From: Paracoccus aeridis
GTDB lineage: Bacteria > Pseudomonadota > Alphaproteobacteria > Rhodobacterales > Rhodobacteraceae
Length of the DNA stretch: 64,000 bases
Direction: 5' to 3'
Assembly: GCF_004923205.2 (NCBI RefSeq)
Contig: NZ_SELD02000018.1
Span: forward strand, 186,001 to 250,000
Below, piece after piece: positions 38,291 to 48,495 of the stretch. The position numbers and the translations under genes are program-made. The notes beneath the pieces were generated by a model. The model worked only from the letters and a program-made list of their open reading frames with translations. It was not told where the DNA came from and ran no database searches. Numbering within the stretch: the first letter of the stretch is position 1; the number at the start of each line of letters is the position of its first letter.

Positions 38291-38297
38291 TCCCGGG

Positions 38298-39050
38298 TCA
38301 GACGAACTGCTCGCGCATCAGCCGCTCTTCCATGCCGTGCCCGGTGTCGAACAGGACGCGGTGCGTGATCGCGGGCTCGGACCGGATCTCGACCCAGCGC
38401 ACCCGTTCAACGCCGCGCGCGTCGGCGTCGGCCATCACCGGGCGCTTCAGCGGCTCCAGCACGTCGAACCGCACCACCGCGGATTTCGGCAGGATCGCCC
38501 CGCGCCAGCGCCGCGGGCGGAAGGGCGCGATGGCGGTCATCGCCAGCACGTCCGACCCGATCGGCAGGATCGGCCCGCCGGCGGAATAGTTGTAGGCGGT
38601 GGACCCGACCGGCGTCGCCAGGATCGCGCCGTCGCAGATCAGCTCGTCCATCCGCACCCGGCCGTTCACGCTGACCCGCAGCTTGGCAGCCTGCGCGCCC
38701 GCGCGCAGCAGGCTTACCTCGTTGATCGCGAGCGCGCGATGCTCGTGCCCGTCCGACGACATCGCCACCATCGACAAGGGGTTGATGACGGTTTCCTCGG
38801 CCGCCCCGATGCGCTGCGGCAGGTCGTCCTCGTCGTAGTCGTTCATCAGGAACCCGACCGTGCCCCGGTTCATCCCGTAGACCGGCAGGCCCGAGTTCTG
38901 CCGCAGGGTGGACAGCAGGAACCCGTCGCCCCCCAGCGCCACGATCACGTCGGCCGCGCCCAGCGGCGCCTGTCCGTGGCGTTCCATCAGCCGCCCCAGC
39001 GCCGACAGCGCAAGCTCGGTGTCGTTCGCGGTGAAATGCAACCGGGTCAT
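38298..39050 (-). CDS. nadK: NAD kinase
   Basis: This 250-residue enzyme phosphorylates NAD to NADP. It has the catalytic GGDG motif (ALGGDGFLLSTLR, about residues 35-45), the NEVSLLR block and TPVGSTAYNYSAGGPI. I start it at the ATG at 39050 because MTRLHFTANDTELA fits the family N-terminus. In-frame ATGs at 39062 and 39092 are possible, since no start has a convincing ribosome site. It is divergent from glyA over 119 bp. Confidence 0.94.
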   Translation of the reverse strand: MTRLHFTANDTELALSALGRLMERHGQAPLGAADVIVALGGDGFLLSTLRQNSGLPVYGMNRGTVGFLMNDYDEDDLPQRIGAAEETVINPLSMVAMSSDGHEHRALAINEVSLLRAGAQAAKLRVSVNGRVRMDELICDGAILATPVGSTAYNYSAGGPILPIGSDVLAMTAIAPFRPRRWRGAILPKSAVVRFDVLEPLKRPVMADADARGVERVRWVEIRSEPAITHRVLFDTGHGMEERLMREQFV

Positions 39051-39169
39051 TGCGGCAACCATGCATCCGGCCCGGCGCTTGGCAAGCTTCATTCAGTCGC
39101 GCCCCCCGCTCCATTCTTTCAACCGCGCCGCAAAGCCGCTAGACCGTCGCCACACCTTGGAGAGACACC

Positions 39170-40453
39170 ATGACCGACAGCGCCTTCTTCACCGAACCGC
39201 TCGAATCCCGCGATCCCGAGATCTTCGCCGCGATCCGCAAGGAACTCGGCCGCCAGCGCGACGAGATCGAGCTGATCGCCTCGGAAAACATCGTCTCGCA
39301 GGCCGTGCTGGAAGCGCAGGGCTCGGTCATGACGAACAAGTATGCCGAAGGCTATCCGGGCCGGCGCTATTACGGCGGCTGCGAGTACGTGGACATCGCC
39401 GAGACGCTGGCGATCGACCGCGCCAGGCAGCTGTTCGGGTGCGAGTTCGCGAACGTCCAGCCCAACAGCGGCAGCCAGGCGAACCAGGGCGTGTTCCAGG
39501 CCCTGCTCAAGCCCGGCGACACCATTCTCGGGATGAGCCTCGACGCGGGCGGCCACCTGACCCACGGCGCGAGGCCCAACCAGTCGGGCAAGTGGTTCAA
39601 CGCGGTGCAGTACGGGGTGCGCAAGCAGGACAGCCTGCTCGACTACGACGAGGTCGAGCGGCTCGCCCGCGAGCACCGGCCCAAGGCGATCATCGCCGGC
39701 GGCTCGGCGATCCCGCGGATCATCGACTTCGCGCGGCTGCGCCAGGTCGCGGACGAGGTCGGCGCGTACCTGATCGTCGACATGGCCCACTTCGCGGGGC
39801 TGGTCGCGGCCGGGCTTTACCCGTCGCCCTTCCCGCACGCCCACGTGGCGACGACGACCACCCACAAGACGCTGCGCGGCCCCCGTGGCGGCATGATCCT
39901 GACGAACGACGCCGACATCGCGAAAAAGGTCAACTCGGCGATCTTCCCCGGCATCCAGGGCGGGCCGCTGATGCACGTCATCGCGGCCAAGGCCGTGGCC
40001 TTCGCCGAGGCGCTGCGGCCGGAGTTCAGGGACTACGCCGCGAACGTCGTCTCGAACGCGCAGGCGCTGGCGGACGAGCTGATGAAAGGCGGGCTCGACA
40101 TCGTCACCGGGGGCACCGACACGCACCTGATGCTGGTGGACCTGCGCCCCAAGGGCGTCAAGGGCAACGCCACCGAGGACGCGCTTGGCCGCGCCCACAT
40201 CACCTGCAACAAGAACGGGATCCCGTTCGACCCCGAAAAGCCGACCGTCACGTCGGGCGTGCGCCTCGGCTCCCCCGCCGGGACCACGCGCGGCTTCGGG
40301 CAGGAGGAGTTCCGCCAGATCGGCCGCTGGATCGTCGAGGTGCTGGACGGCCTGGCCGCGAACGGCCCCGAAGGCAACGCCGAGGTCGAGGCGAAGGTCG
40401 CGACCGAGGTCAAGGCGCTCTGCGCCCGCTTCCCGATCTACCCCAACCTCTGA
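39170..40453 (+). CDS. glyA: Serine hydroxymethyltransferase
   Basis: The 427-residue PLP enzyme converts serine and tetrahydrofolate to glycine and methylene-tetrahydrofolate. It has [22 protein letters not shown] and the PLP-lysine motif [20 protein letters not shown] lies before the ATG. It stands alone, divergent from nadK and convergent with a small membrane-protein gene, with a perfect hairpin in the shared 3' end. Confidence 0.97.
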   Translation: MTDSAFFTEPLESRDPEIFAAIRKELGRQRDEIELIASENIVSQAVLEAQGSVMTNKYAEGYPGRRYYGGCEYVDIAETLAIDRARQLFGCEFANVQPNSGSQANQGVFQALLKPGDTILGMSLDAGGHLTHGARPNQSGKWFNAVQYGVRKQDSLLDYDEVERLAREHRPKAIIAGGSAIPRIIDFARLRQVADEVGAYLIVDMAHFAGLVAAGLYPSPFPHAHVATTTTHKTLRGPRGGMILTNDADIAKKVNSAIFPGIQGGPLMHVIAAKAVAFAEALRPEFRDYAANVVSNAQALADELMKGGLDIVTGGTDTHLMLVDLRPKGVKGNATEDALGRAHITCNKNGIPFDPEKPTVTSGVRLGSPAGTTRGFGQEEFRQIGRWIVEVLDGLAANGPEGNAEVEAKVATEVKALCARFPIYPNL

Positions 40454-40460
40454 AGCCTGC

Positions 40461-40492
40461 CCGGCGCGGCGCCCTACAGCGCGCCGCGCCGG
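40461..40492. terminator. Hairpin between glyA and the convergent membrane-protein gene
   Basis: CCGGCGCGGCG (40461-40471) and CGCCGCGCCGG (40482-40492) form a perfect 11-bp stem with a 10-base loop. The loop contains the stop codon of the minus-strand gene. No T-run follows on either strand, so termination is plausible but unproven. Confidence 0.5.
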
Positions 40493-40857
40493 ACCATCAG
40501 CCAGACCACCAGCGCGCCCACGACCAGCAGGCCCAGCGCCACCGCGGCGGCGACGTGCAGAAGCCCGTCCGCGAGCCGCTGCCCGCTTCCCAGCGGGCGC
40601 AGGTATTCCACAAGCTGCCGGTGCGCCTCGCGCACCGCCGCCGTGTCGATCCGGTGCGCCATGCGGGGATTGCCGGCGAGCCCGGCCGAGGCCGCCAGCA
40701 GCGCCGCCGCGCGCCGGTGGCGCTTGGGCAGCGCCCTGCCCCGCCGCTTGATCATCGTCGCGAGCCCCGGCGCCGTGCCCCGCCGCGCGCCCCCGAACCG
40801 CGATGCCATCAGCCGCGCGACCTCGTCGGCCCAGCCCTGCACATCCTCGATCGTCAT
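40474..40857 (-). CDS. Small membrane protein of unknown function
   Basis: I do not recognise this 127-residue protein. The N-terminal part is basic and helical (SRFGGARRGTAPGLATMIKRR), with about 18 Arg or Lys residues in the first 100. One strong membrane segment (AAAVALGLLVVGALVVWLMV) lies near the C-terminus, and the tail ends RRGAL. A single-span protein with its basic N-terminal domain in the cytoplasm is the simplest reading. GGGGGG precedes the ATG. It is divergent from an alpha/beta hydrolase gene. Confidence 0.65.
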   Translation of the reverse strand: MTIEDVQGWADEVARLMASRFGGARRGTAPGLATMIKRRGRALPKRHRRAAALLAASAGLAGNPRMAHRIDTAAVREAHRQLVEYLRPLGSGQRLADGLLHVAAAVALGLLVVGALVVWLMVRRGAL

Positions 40858-40926
40858 GGCGCCCCCCGTTTGCCGGCCACCATAAGATCGCTGGCAGAGC
40901 CGTGCCAGCCGCTTTAGGCTGCGGCC

Positions 40927-41724
40927 ATGAAGCTCAACACGACCGTCTCCGGCCCCGCTGAACCTTCTGACAAGACGCCCGTGCTGCTGGTGCACGGGCT
41001 GTTCGGTCAGGCCCGCAACCTGGGCGTCCTCGCCCGCGCCCTGTCCCGGGACCGCACGGTGGTGGCGGTGGACATGCGCAACCACGGCGAGTCCTTCCAC
41101 GACCCCGACCACACCTATCCGGCAATGGCGGGCGACCTCGCGCGGGTGATCGAGGATCACGTCGGGCGGGGGGAGAGCGGGGGCGGCGGCCAGATGGACG
41201 TGGTCGGCCATTCGATGGGCGGCAAGGCCGCGATGTGGCTGGCGCTGACGCGGCCGGAACTCGTGGCGCGGCTGGTGGTGCTGGACATCGCCCCGGTGGC
41301 CTACGGCCATTCGCAGGCGGACACCATCGACGCGATGGAGGCGACGGACCTGACCTCGGCCAAGACCCGCTCGCAGGCCGACATGGCCCTGGCGCAGCAC
41401 CTGGACGACCATTCGGTCCGCGCCTTCCTGCTGCAGTCGCTGGACCTCAAATCCGACCCGCCCCGCTGGCGCATGAACCTTGCCGCGCTGCGCGAGCGGA
41501 TGGCGGACCTGACCGGCTGGCCGGGGCACGAGGGCCTGTCATGGGACGGCCCGGCGCTGTTCCTCGCCGGGGGCGAGAGCGACTACGTTTCGCCGGAACA
41601 CGAGGCTGAGATCCGCGCGGCGTTCCCGAAGGCGCAGCTGGAGCGGGTCGCGGGCACGAGCCACTGGCTGCATGCGGAGAAGCCGGCGGAGGTGGTGGAG
41701 GCTGTGGTGGGGTTTTTGGGGTGA
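40927..41724 (+). CDS. Alpha/beta-fold hydrolase (YbfF-like esterase)
   Basis: This 265-residue protein has VLLVHGLFGQARNLG as the oxyanion segment, DMRNHGES, the nucleophile elbow VVGHSMGGKAAM and a C-terminal GTSHWLHAEKP with the catalytic His. This is the YbfF/PHB-depolymerase-like esterase group; the substrate is unknown. A weak hairpin followed by TTTTT (41753-41784) may terminate it. It is the last high-G+C gene before the low-G+C patch. Confidence 0.85.
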   Translation: MKLNTTVSGPAEPSDKTPVLLVHGLFGQARNLGVLARALSRDRTVVAVDMRNHGESFHDPDHTYPAMAGDLARVIEDHVGRGESGGGGQMDVVGHSMGGKAAMWLALTRPELVARLVVLDIAPVAYGHSQADTIDAMEATDLTSAKTRSQADMALAQHLDDHSVRAFLLQSLDLKSDPPRWRMNLAALRERMADLTGWPGHEGLSWDGPALFLAGGESDYVSPEHEAEIRAAFPKAQLERVAGTSHWLHAEKPAEVVEAVVGFLG

Positions 41725-41752
41725 GGGGTACCGGCTGCGTCTCGACTAACTT

Positions 41753-41784
41753 CCGCTCGAGGATCCGCAGCGGAGCAGTTTTTG
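41753..41784 (+). terminator. Possible weak terminator after the alpha/beta hydrolase
   Basis: CCGCT (41753-41757) can pair with AGCGG (41770-41774), and TTTTT follows at 41780-41784. The stem is short, so this is a low-confidence call. Confidence 0.3.
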
Positions 41785-41867
41785 CGGGGGATGCACCGCA
41801 ACTGCCTTAAGCCAAGCGCTGTACTGGACGGAACGGTCCTTTGAAACTAAGTAAACTTATTAAAGCT

Positions 41868-42020
41868 CTAAAGGCGTTCCCAGATTAAATTTGCCAATAA
41901 TGATCCAAGAGCCCCCACTAGCACAGCCCATGCAGTGGCTATTGCAAATGACGCAAAGGGGCGCCTCTCGAGGAAATCAACAAGACGCCAATAGGCTCCG
42001 CGCTTTAAGTTTCTTTTCAG
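41868..42020 (-). CDS. Small transmembrane ORF in the -1 frame after the low-G+C gene
   Basis: This 50-residue frame has no ATG, GTG or TTG. It is open from a CTG (42020) that overlaps the upstream stop as CTGA, and it continues the upstream gene in the -1 frame. It encodes a basic, aromatic stretch ([20 protein letters not shown]) and then one hydrophobic span (FASFAIATAWAVLVGALGSL). It therefore reads like the C-terminal membrane anchor of the preceding protein. It could be made by -1 frameshifting at G-CGA-AAG, by coupled re-initiation at CTG, or be a relic of a frameshift mutation. G+C is well below the window average. Confidence 0.5.
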   Translation of the reverse strand: MKRNLKRGAYWRLVDFLERRPFASFAIATAWAVLVGALGSLLANLIWERL

Positions 42021-42603
42021 TTCTTTCGCACCATCCTGATTACATTGTTTGAAACTCCACGCCTAACCAGCCGTTCTTCGCACTCAGAGCAAATTATCGG
42101 AGCAACGCACGACTTGTGAATATCATATTTATGTGGGGTCATATCAAAGATGCACCCTCTAGTTTCTACATGAGAATACTCCGTCCAATCAGCCCCGGCA
42201 GAAAGAATGTCTATGTTGCATATCCTCATAAGACTTGCTGCATACGACATTCTCAGAATCAGATTGGAAATCGAAACGTTGGCTCCTGATAGCGTATCGC
42301 CGATCTCAAATGTGGTAAGTACCAAGCGAGAATCGCCAATTCTTTTCAAGATATAATTGTTTTCAATTGGCACGCTAACCAAGACTAGCAGGACATCTTC
42401 GCCCCGCCGCTTAGGGCATAAGCAAGACAGCGCTTTTACGGAATATTGCCAGTCATAAAGATCGGGCGGATTTCGGATCTGAAAATATTCAATTTCATCT
42501 TCAAAATTGATGAACTTACTCTTTGCCGAGACTGCGCTTGTTACGTCCATGAAAGAAGAAGACTCGCCGAGAACTGCGAGCCTTAAGTTTACCCTACTCA
42601 CCC

Positions 42604-42607
<4 letters not shown>
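42017..42607 (-). CDS. Unrecognised low-G+C gene with Cys/His-rich C-terminus
   Basis: I cannot name a family for this 196-residue protein. The N-terminus ([11 protein letters not shown]) looks like a beta strand and loop, and the middle alternates strands and helices ([17 protein letters not shown]). The C-terminal third has H146, C152 (ETRGCIFDM), H159, H164, C167 and C173-x2-C176 (ICSECEERL), a likely zinc-binding set. The start is uncertain: GTG at 42607 overlaps the lepA stop (GTGA); GTG at 42601 and ATG at 42550 also fit. Four rows counted by eye average about 45% G+C against about 68% nearby, which points to transfer. Confidence 0.65.
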
Positions 42608-44403
<1,796 letters not shown>

Positions 44404-44458
44404 GATGAGGCGGATATGCGCGGGAAAGCCGTGCCGGTCAATTTGAAAGGGGCGGCGG

Positions 44459-44647
44459 ATGCGCTTTCAGGTGAGCGACATGGCCTGCGCGGACTGCGCC
44501 CGGGCGATCGAACGCGCCGTGGCGCAGGCGGGCGGAAAAGCGGCCGCCGACCCGCAATCCAGGCTGGTCACGGTCGAGAACCTGGGCACCCAGCCTGCGA
44601 TCGCCGCGATCTCTGCCGCGGGCTACACGGCGGAACCGCTGGACTGA
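44459..44647 (+). CDS. Heavy-metal-associated (HMA) domain protein
   Basis: This 62-residue protein is a single HMA domain. The metal-binding C-x2-C is in [11 protein letters not shown], and the second half ([21 protein letters not shown]) matches the ferredoxin-like fold. It is likely a CopZ-like copper chaperone, although no copper ATPase or regulator is nearby. A purine-rich AAAGGGG site precedes the ATG. It ends 17 bp before the convergent MliC-like gene. Confidence 0.85.
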   Translation: MRFQVSDMACADCARAIERAVAQAGGKAAADPQSRLVTVENLGTQPAIAAISAAGYTAEPLD

Positions 44648-44664
44648 CGGCGGGCGCGGGCAGG

Positions 44665-45111
44665 TCAGCGCTTCGCGGTGCAGTCGCCGGCAAGGACGGT
44701 GTCGCTGTCTTCGTACAGCGTGGCCGCGTCGCCCTTGGTCAACAGCTCGTAGGTCTGGTTCACGTTGACCGGCACGTAGCGCGCGCCCGACCCGGACACG
44801 GCCACCTGCATCGGGATCAGCTCGTCCTTCTGCGACACGACCGCGAAGGACGAACCCGACGCCGTGTTGACGTAGACCACCTCCAGCATCTTGCCGCCCT
44901 CGCAGGCATAGGCCACACGCTCGATCGTGTCGCCCTCGGCGGGTGCGGTGCCGGGCATGTCGGTCGGGGCGGGCTCGGCGGTCGTGACCGGGGCCGGCGC
45001 GGGTGGAACCGCCGTGTCGGGCACCGCGGGCTGCGGCGACGCGGTCTGGGCGCCCAGCGGCATTGCGGCAAGAAGCGCGGCGGCAGCAGCGAGGATCGTC
45101 GTCCGGGTCAT
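44665..45111 (-). CDS. MliC-like lysozyme inhibitor domain protein
   Basis: This 148-residue exported protein has a signal peptide (LAAAAALLAAMPLGA), a Pro/Ala/Thr-rich linker to about residue 60, and then the MliC fold. Diagnostic features are VAYACEGGKMLEVVY, the SGSGARYV loop that inserts into the lysozyme active site, KGDAATLYE, and a terminal Cys that can pair with the first. No lipobox Cys is present, so it is soluble periplasmic rather than a lipoprotein. It is divergent from the aldolase gene. Confidence 0.82.
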   Translation of the reverse strand: MTRTTILAAAAALLAAMPLGAQTASPQPAVPDTAVPPAPAPVTTAEPAPTDMPGTAPAEGDTIERVAYACEGGKMLEVVYVNTASGSSFAVVSQKDELIPMQVAVSGSGARYVPVNVNQTYELLTKGDAATLYEDSDTVLAGDCTAKR

Positions 45112-45260
45112 GGCGGTCCCTTCTTCGGTGATGCGGGTTCTGCCCTTGCAACGCGCAGGCGGCGCGGCAGGTCCGATCCGTTAGCGCAACCGGCCTTTCC
45201 CCCAAGCCACGGTCTGCTAAGGGAACGCCACACCGATTCCAGTCGCGGAGCCCGCATCCC

Positions 45261-46190
45261 ATGCAGATGACCGATACCGTCAAGAAGATCCTGGCCAACT
45301 ACGAAGGCGAGAACCCCGGCGTCAAAGCCAACCTCGCCCGCATGCTGATGCAGGGCAGGCTCGCCGGCACCGGCAAGATGGTCATCCTGCCCGTGGACCA
45401 GGGCTTCGAGCACGGCCCCGCGCGGTCCTTCGCCAAGAACCCGCTGGGCTACGACCCCCACTACCACTACCAGCTGGCCATCGACGCGGGCCTGAACGCC
45501 TATGCAGCGCCCCTTGGCATGATCGAGGCGGGCGCCGACACCTATGCCGGCCAGATCCCGACGATCCTCAAGTGCAACAGCGCCAACAGCCTGATGTCGG
45601 ATACCGCCGGCAAGAACCAGGCCGTGACCGCGACGGTGCAGGACGCGCTGCGCCTCGGCTGCGCCGCCATCGGCTTCACCATCTACCCGGGTTCGGACCT
45701 GGCGCTCGACATGTTCGAGGAAATCTCGGAAATGCGCGCCGAAGCCGCCTCGGTCGGCATTCCGACCGTGATCTGGTCCTACCCGCGCGGCGAGGCGATC
45801 AGCAAGGAAGGCGAGACCGCGATCGACATCGCCGCTTACGCCGCCCAGATCGCGGCGCTGCTGGGCGCCCACATCATCAAGATCAAGCTGTCGACCGACG
45901 CGCTCGAGAACAAGGACGCGAAGAAGGTCTACCAGGAGCAGGGGATCGACATCTCGACCCAGGCCAAGCGGGTGGAGCACTGCATGCAGGCGGCCTTCGG
46001 CGGGCGCCGGATCGTGGTGTTCTCGGGCGGCGCGGCCAAAGGGTCGGACGCGGTCTACGAGGACGCGATCGCGATCCGCGACGGCGGCGGCAACGGCTCG
46101 ATCATCGGCCGCAACAGCTTCCAGCGCTCGCGCGAGGACGCGCTGGCGATGCTGGGCAAGCTGGTCGACATCTATCTCGGCAAGGCCTGA
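45261..46190 (+). CDS. Class I fructose-bisphosphate aldolase (FbaB/DhnA type)
   Basis: The 309-residue TIM-barrel enzyme cleaves fructose 1,6-bisphosphate through a Schiff-base lysine, the likely residue being in the AHIIKIKLS block. Other family marks are LPVDQGFEHGPARSF, NAYAAPLGMIEAG and VVFSGGAAKGSD. Starts at 45261 and 45267 are both possible. A strong terminator follows, so it is a single-gene unit. With pgi and zwf in the same window, it adds a glycolytic/gluconeogenic step. Confidence 0.92.
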   Translation: MQMTDTVKKILANYEGENPGVKANLARMLMQGRLAGTGKMVILPVDQGFEHGPARSFAKNPLGYDPHYHYQLAIDAGLNAYAAPLGMIEAGADTYAGQIPTILKCNSANSLMSDTAGKNQAVTATVQDALRLGCAAIGFTIYPGSDLALDMFEEISEMRAEAASVGIPTVIWSYPRGEAISKEGETAIDIAAYAAQIAALLGAHIIKIKLSTDALENKDAKKVYQEQGIDISTQAKRVEHCMQAAFGGRRIVVFSGGAAKGSDAVYEDAIAIRDGGGNGSIIGRNSFQRSREDALAMLGKLVDIYLGKA

Positions 46191-46213
46191 TCGCCTCGGG
46201 CACACGACGGCGA

Positions 46214-46240
46214 CGGGCGGCCCGCGTGGCCGCCCGTTTT
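46214..46240 (+). terminator. Intrinsic terminator after the aldolase gene
   Basis: CGGGCGGCC (46214-46222), a five-base loop CGCGT and GGCCGCCCG (46228-46236) form a perfect 9-bp stem followed by TTTT, 23 bp after the stop codon. Confidence 0.88.
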
Positions 46241-46323
46241 CGTTGGCGGCGCAGTCGCCCCGACGGGGTTTTCCTTTTGCTCCTTGCTCATTAGGTAGGC
46301 TGAAACCGCACAGAGGGATCGCC

Positions 46324-47385
46324 ATGTCGTTCTTTACCAAGCTGCGCGATCGCCTGACCAAGTCCTCGTCCAAGATCGGCGGCGGGCTGGACGACATCGT
46401 GGCCGAGCGGGCCGAACCCGCACCCCGGCAGCCCGAGCCGCCGCCGCAGCAAGGCCAGCCGCAGGTCCAGCCTGCCCCACCCGCGCCGCGCCCGGTCGAG
46501 AACCGCCCCGGCTTCGTCGGCCGCCTGCTTGGCCGCGACGCCGCGCCGGCCGAGCCGCGGCGGGAACTGGACGACGCGATGCTGGAAGATCTCGAGGACA
46601 TGCTGATCGCCGCCGACATGGGCACCGACACCGCCCTGCGCGTCACCGCCAACATCGCCGAGGGGCGCATGGGCCGCCGCGTCAGCGCGACCGAGCTGAA
46701 GCAGGCGCTCGCCGACGAGGTCACGCGGATCATGACGCCGGTCGCCCGTCCCCTGCCGCTTTATCCGAAAAAGCCGCAGGTCGTGCTGGTCGTGGGCGTC
46801 AACGGCTCGGGCAAGACCACGACCATCGGCAAGCTCGCGAGCCAGTTCCGGGCGGCGGGCAAGAAGGTCGTGATCGCCGCGGGCGACACCTTCCGCGCCG
46901 CCGCCGTGGAACAGCTTCAGGTCTGGGGCCAGCGCGCCGGCGTTCCGGTGATGGTCGCGCCGCAAGGCTCGGACCCGGCGAGCCTTGCCTATGACGCGAT
47001 GACGCGGGCCGAGGCAGAGGGCGCGGACCTGCTGATGATCGACACCGCCGGCCGCCTTCAGAACCGGGCCGACCTGATGGAGGAGCTGGCCAAGATCGTC
47101 CGCGTGATCCGCAAGAAGGACCCGACTGCGCCGCACAACACGCTGCTGGTGCTCGACGCGACCACCGGCCAGAACGCGCTGAGCCAGGTCGAGACCTTCC
47201 GCAAGCTCGCCGACGTGTCGGGTCTGGTGATGACCAAGCTCGACGGCACCGCGCGGGGCGGGGTGCTGGTCGCGCTGGCCGACAGGTTCGGGCTGCCGAT
47301 CCACGCGATCGGCGTGGGCGAGCAGATCGACGACCTCGACGCGTTCGACGCGGGCGAGTTCGCGCGCGCGCTGGTCGGCCTGTAG
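46324..47385 (+). CDS. ftsY: Signal recognition particle receptor
   Basis: This 353-residue SRP GTPase docks ribosome-SRP complexes at the inner membrane. A short N-terminal membrane-targeting helix (MSFFTKLRDRLTKSS) and a Pro/Gln-rich linker (to about residue 70) replace the long acidic domain of E. coli. The NG domain follows, with G1 GVNGSGKTTT (about residue 158), DTFRAAAVEQL, DTAGR and TKLDGTARGG. The ATG at 46324 follows GAGGGAT. Its stop codon lies at the foot of a terminator-like hairpin. Confidence 0.96.
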   Translation: MSFFTKLRDRLTKSSSKIGGGLDDIVAERAEPAPRQPEPPPQQGQPQVQPAPPAPRPVENRPGFVGRLLGRDAAPAEPRRELDDAMLEDLEDMLIAADMGTDTALRVTANIAEGRMGRRVSATELKQALADEVTRIMTPVARPLPLYPKKPQVVLVVGVNGSGKTTTIGKLASQFRAAGKKVVIAAGDTFRAAAVEQLQVWGQRAGVPVMVAPQGSDPASLAYDAMTRAEAEGADLLMIDTAGRLQNRADLMEELAKIVRVIRKKDPTAPHNTLLVLDATTGQNALSQVETFRKLADVSGLVMTKLDGTARGGVLVALADRFGLPIHAIGVGEQIDDLDAFDAGEFARALVGL

Positions 47386-47420
47386 CAAGGCCGCCCTTCC
47401 GGGGGAAAGGCGGCCTTGCT
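47384..47420 (+). terminator. Hairpin at the end of ftsY
   Basis: AGCAAGGCCGCC (47384-47395) pairs perfectly with GGCGGCCTTGCT (47409-47420), and the inner bases extend the stem after one mismatch. The stem begins at the last two bases of the ftsY stop codon. A T-run is missing, but position and stability favour termination. Confidence 0.7.
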
Positions 47421-47435
47421 GCCGGTGGCGCGGGA

Positions 47436-47720
47436 TCAGCGCTGCTGGTTCTTCTCGCCCGGGCGGACGGACGAGCCGTCCTCTTCTTCCATCAGCTGTT
47501 CGGCGTTCGCGGCATCCGCCGACAGCCACACCTTGCCGCCGTCGCACGACGCGACCGCGGAAAGCTGCACGAAGTGATGGTGCGCGTCATTCTGGCCGTG
47601 CTCCTCGTCCTTGCGGGCCAGCTTGATGCGGTCGCCCTGGACGCCGTCGACCTTGCCGACATGGACCCCGTCCGCGCCGACGACTTCCATGTGTTCCCTG
47701 ATCTCGCTTGCGTTGACCAT
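47436..47720 (-). CDS. DUF2171 family protein
   Basis: This 94-residue protein has the DUF2171 block EIREHMEVVGADGVHVGKVDGV, then GDRIKLARKD and a His-rich GQNDAHHHFVQL, a PRC-barrel-like beta protein. Function in the family is unknown. I start it at the ATG at 47720, with AAGGGAGA just upstream. It lies 76 bp downstream of hisG on the same strand. Confidence 0.82.
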   Translation of the reverse strand: MVNASEIREHMEVVGADGVHVGKVDGVQGDRIKLARKDEEHGQNDAHHHFVQLSAVASCDGGKVWLSADAANAEQLMEEEDGSSVRPGEKNQQR

Positions 47721-47796
47721 CACGGTCTCCCTTGTTGCAGCTTCAGCCGCCCAACGCGCGAGGATTGGTTTCGATCCCGGTCCCCCGGCCCGCGGC

Positions 47797-48495
47797 TCAG
47801 ACCGCGTGGAGGTCGCCCCGGATGCCGAGCCGGTCGGCGAAGGCGCGCAGATCGTGCGCGTCCGCCACCGCGCGACCGGCCAGCAGCGTCGCCTGGCTGG
47901 CGTGGATCAGCCCGTCCGACAGGATCTTCAGGTGGTTGGCGCGCAGCGTCTCGCCCGAACTGGTGATGTCGGCGATCGCCTCGGCAGTGTGGTTCAGGAC
48001 CGTGCCCTCGGTCGCGCCCTGGCTGTCCACCAGCTGATAGTCCGCGACCTCGTGCGCCGACAGGAACGCGCGGACGAGACGGTGGTACTTCGTCGCGATC
48101 CGCAGGCGGAAGCCGTGCGCCAGGCGGAAGTCGCGCGCGATGGATGCAAGATCGTCCAGGTCCTCGCAGTCGCGCCAGCAGGCCGGAACCGCCAGCACGA
48201 GGTCGGCATGGCCGAAGCCCATCGGCGCGAGTTCCACGACATCCGACCGCCAGCCCGCCAGCTTTTCGCGCACCAGGTCCGTGCCCGTCACGCCCAGCTG
48301 GATACGCCCGGCGGCAAGCTCCCGCGGGATCTCGCCTGCCGACAGCATGACCAGCGACACGCCCTCGGCGCCCTCGACCGCGCCCGCGTATTCGCGGTCC
48401 GACCCGTTCCGCGACAGGCGCACGCCGCGCGCGGCGAACCAGTCGAAGGTCTGTTCCATCAGCCGTCCCTTGGACGGCACCCCCAGCTTCAGCAT
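47797..48495 (-). CDS. hisG: ATP phosphoribosyltransferase, short form
   Basis: This 232-residue enzyme catalyses the first step of histidine synthesis (ATP + PRPP). It is the short HisG type: LGVPSKGRLMEQT, ELAAGRIQLGVTGTDLV and the later ADITSSGETLRANHLK, with no C-terminal regulatory domain. Activity and feedback control therefore need HisZ, encoded by the immediately upstream, overlapping gene (seven-base overlap). Confidence 0.95.
   Translation of the reverse strand: MLKLGVPSKGRLMEQTFDWFAARGVRLSRNGSDREYAGAVEGAEGVSLVMLSAGEIPRELAAGRIQLGVTGTDLVREKLAGWRSDVVELAPMGFGHADLVLAVPACWRDCEDLDDLASIARDFRLAHGFRLRIATKYHRLVRAFLSAHEVADYQLVDSQGATEGTVLNHTAEAIADITSSGETLRANHLKILSDGLIHASQATLLAGRAVADAHDLRAFADRLGIRGDLHAV

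Noticed and set aside
40474..41529. 351-codon extended frame of the small membrane-protein gene
   Set aside because: The upstream part is antisense to the alpha/beta hydrolase; the ATG at 40857 with a G-rich ribosome site gives a sensible 127-residue protein.
41725..42016. Possible integrase attachment site or IS remnant beside lepA
   Set aside because: I found no terminal repeats, transposase or integrase motif, or tRNA fragment; only composition and the frame-shifted gene support transfer.
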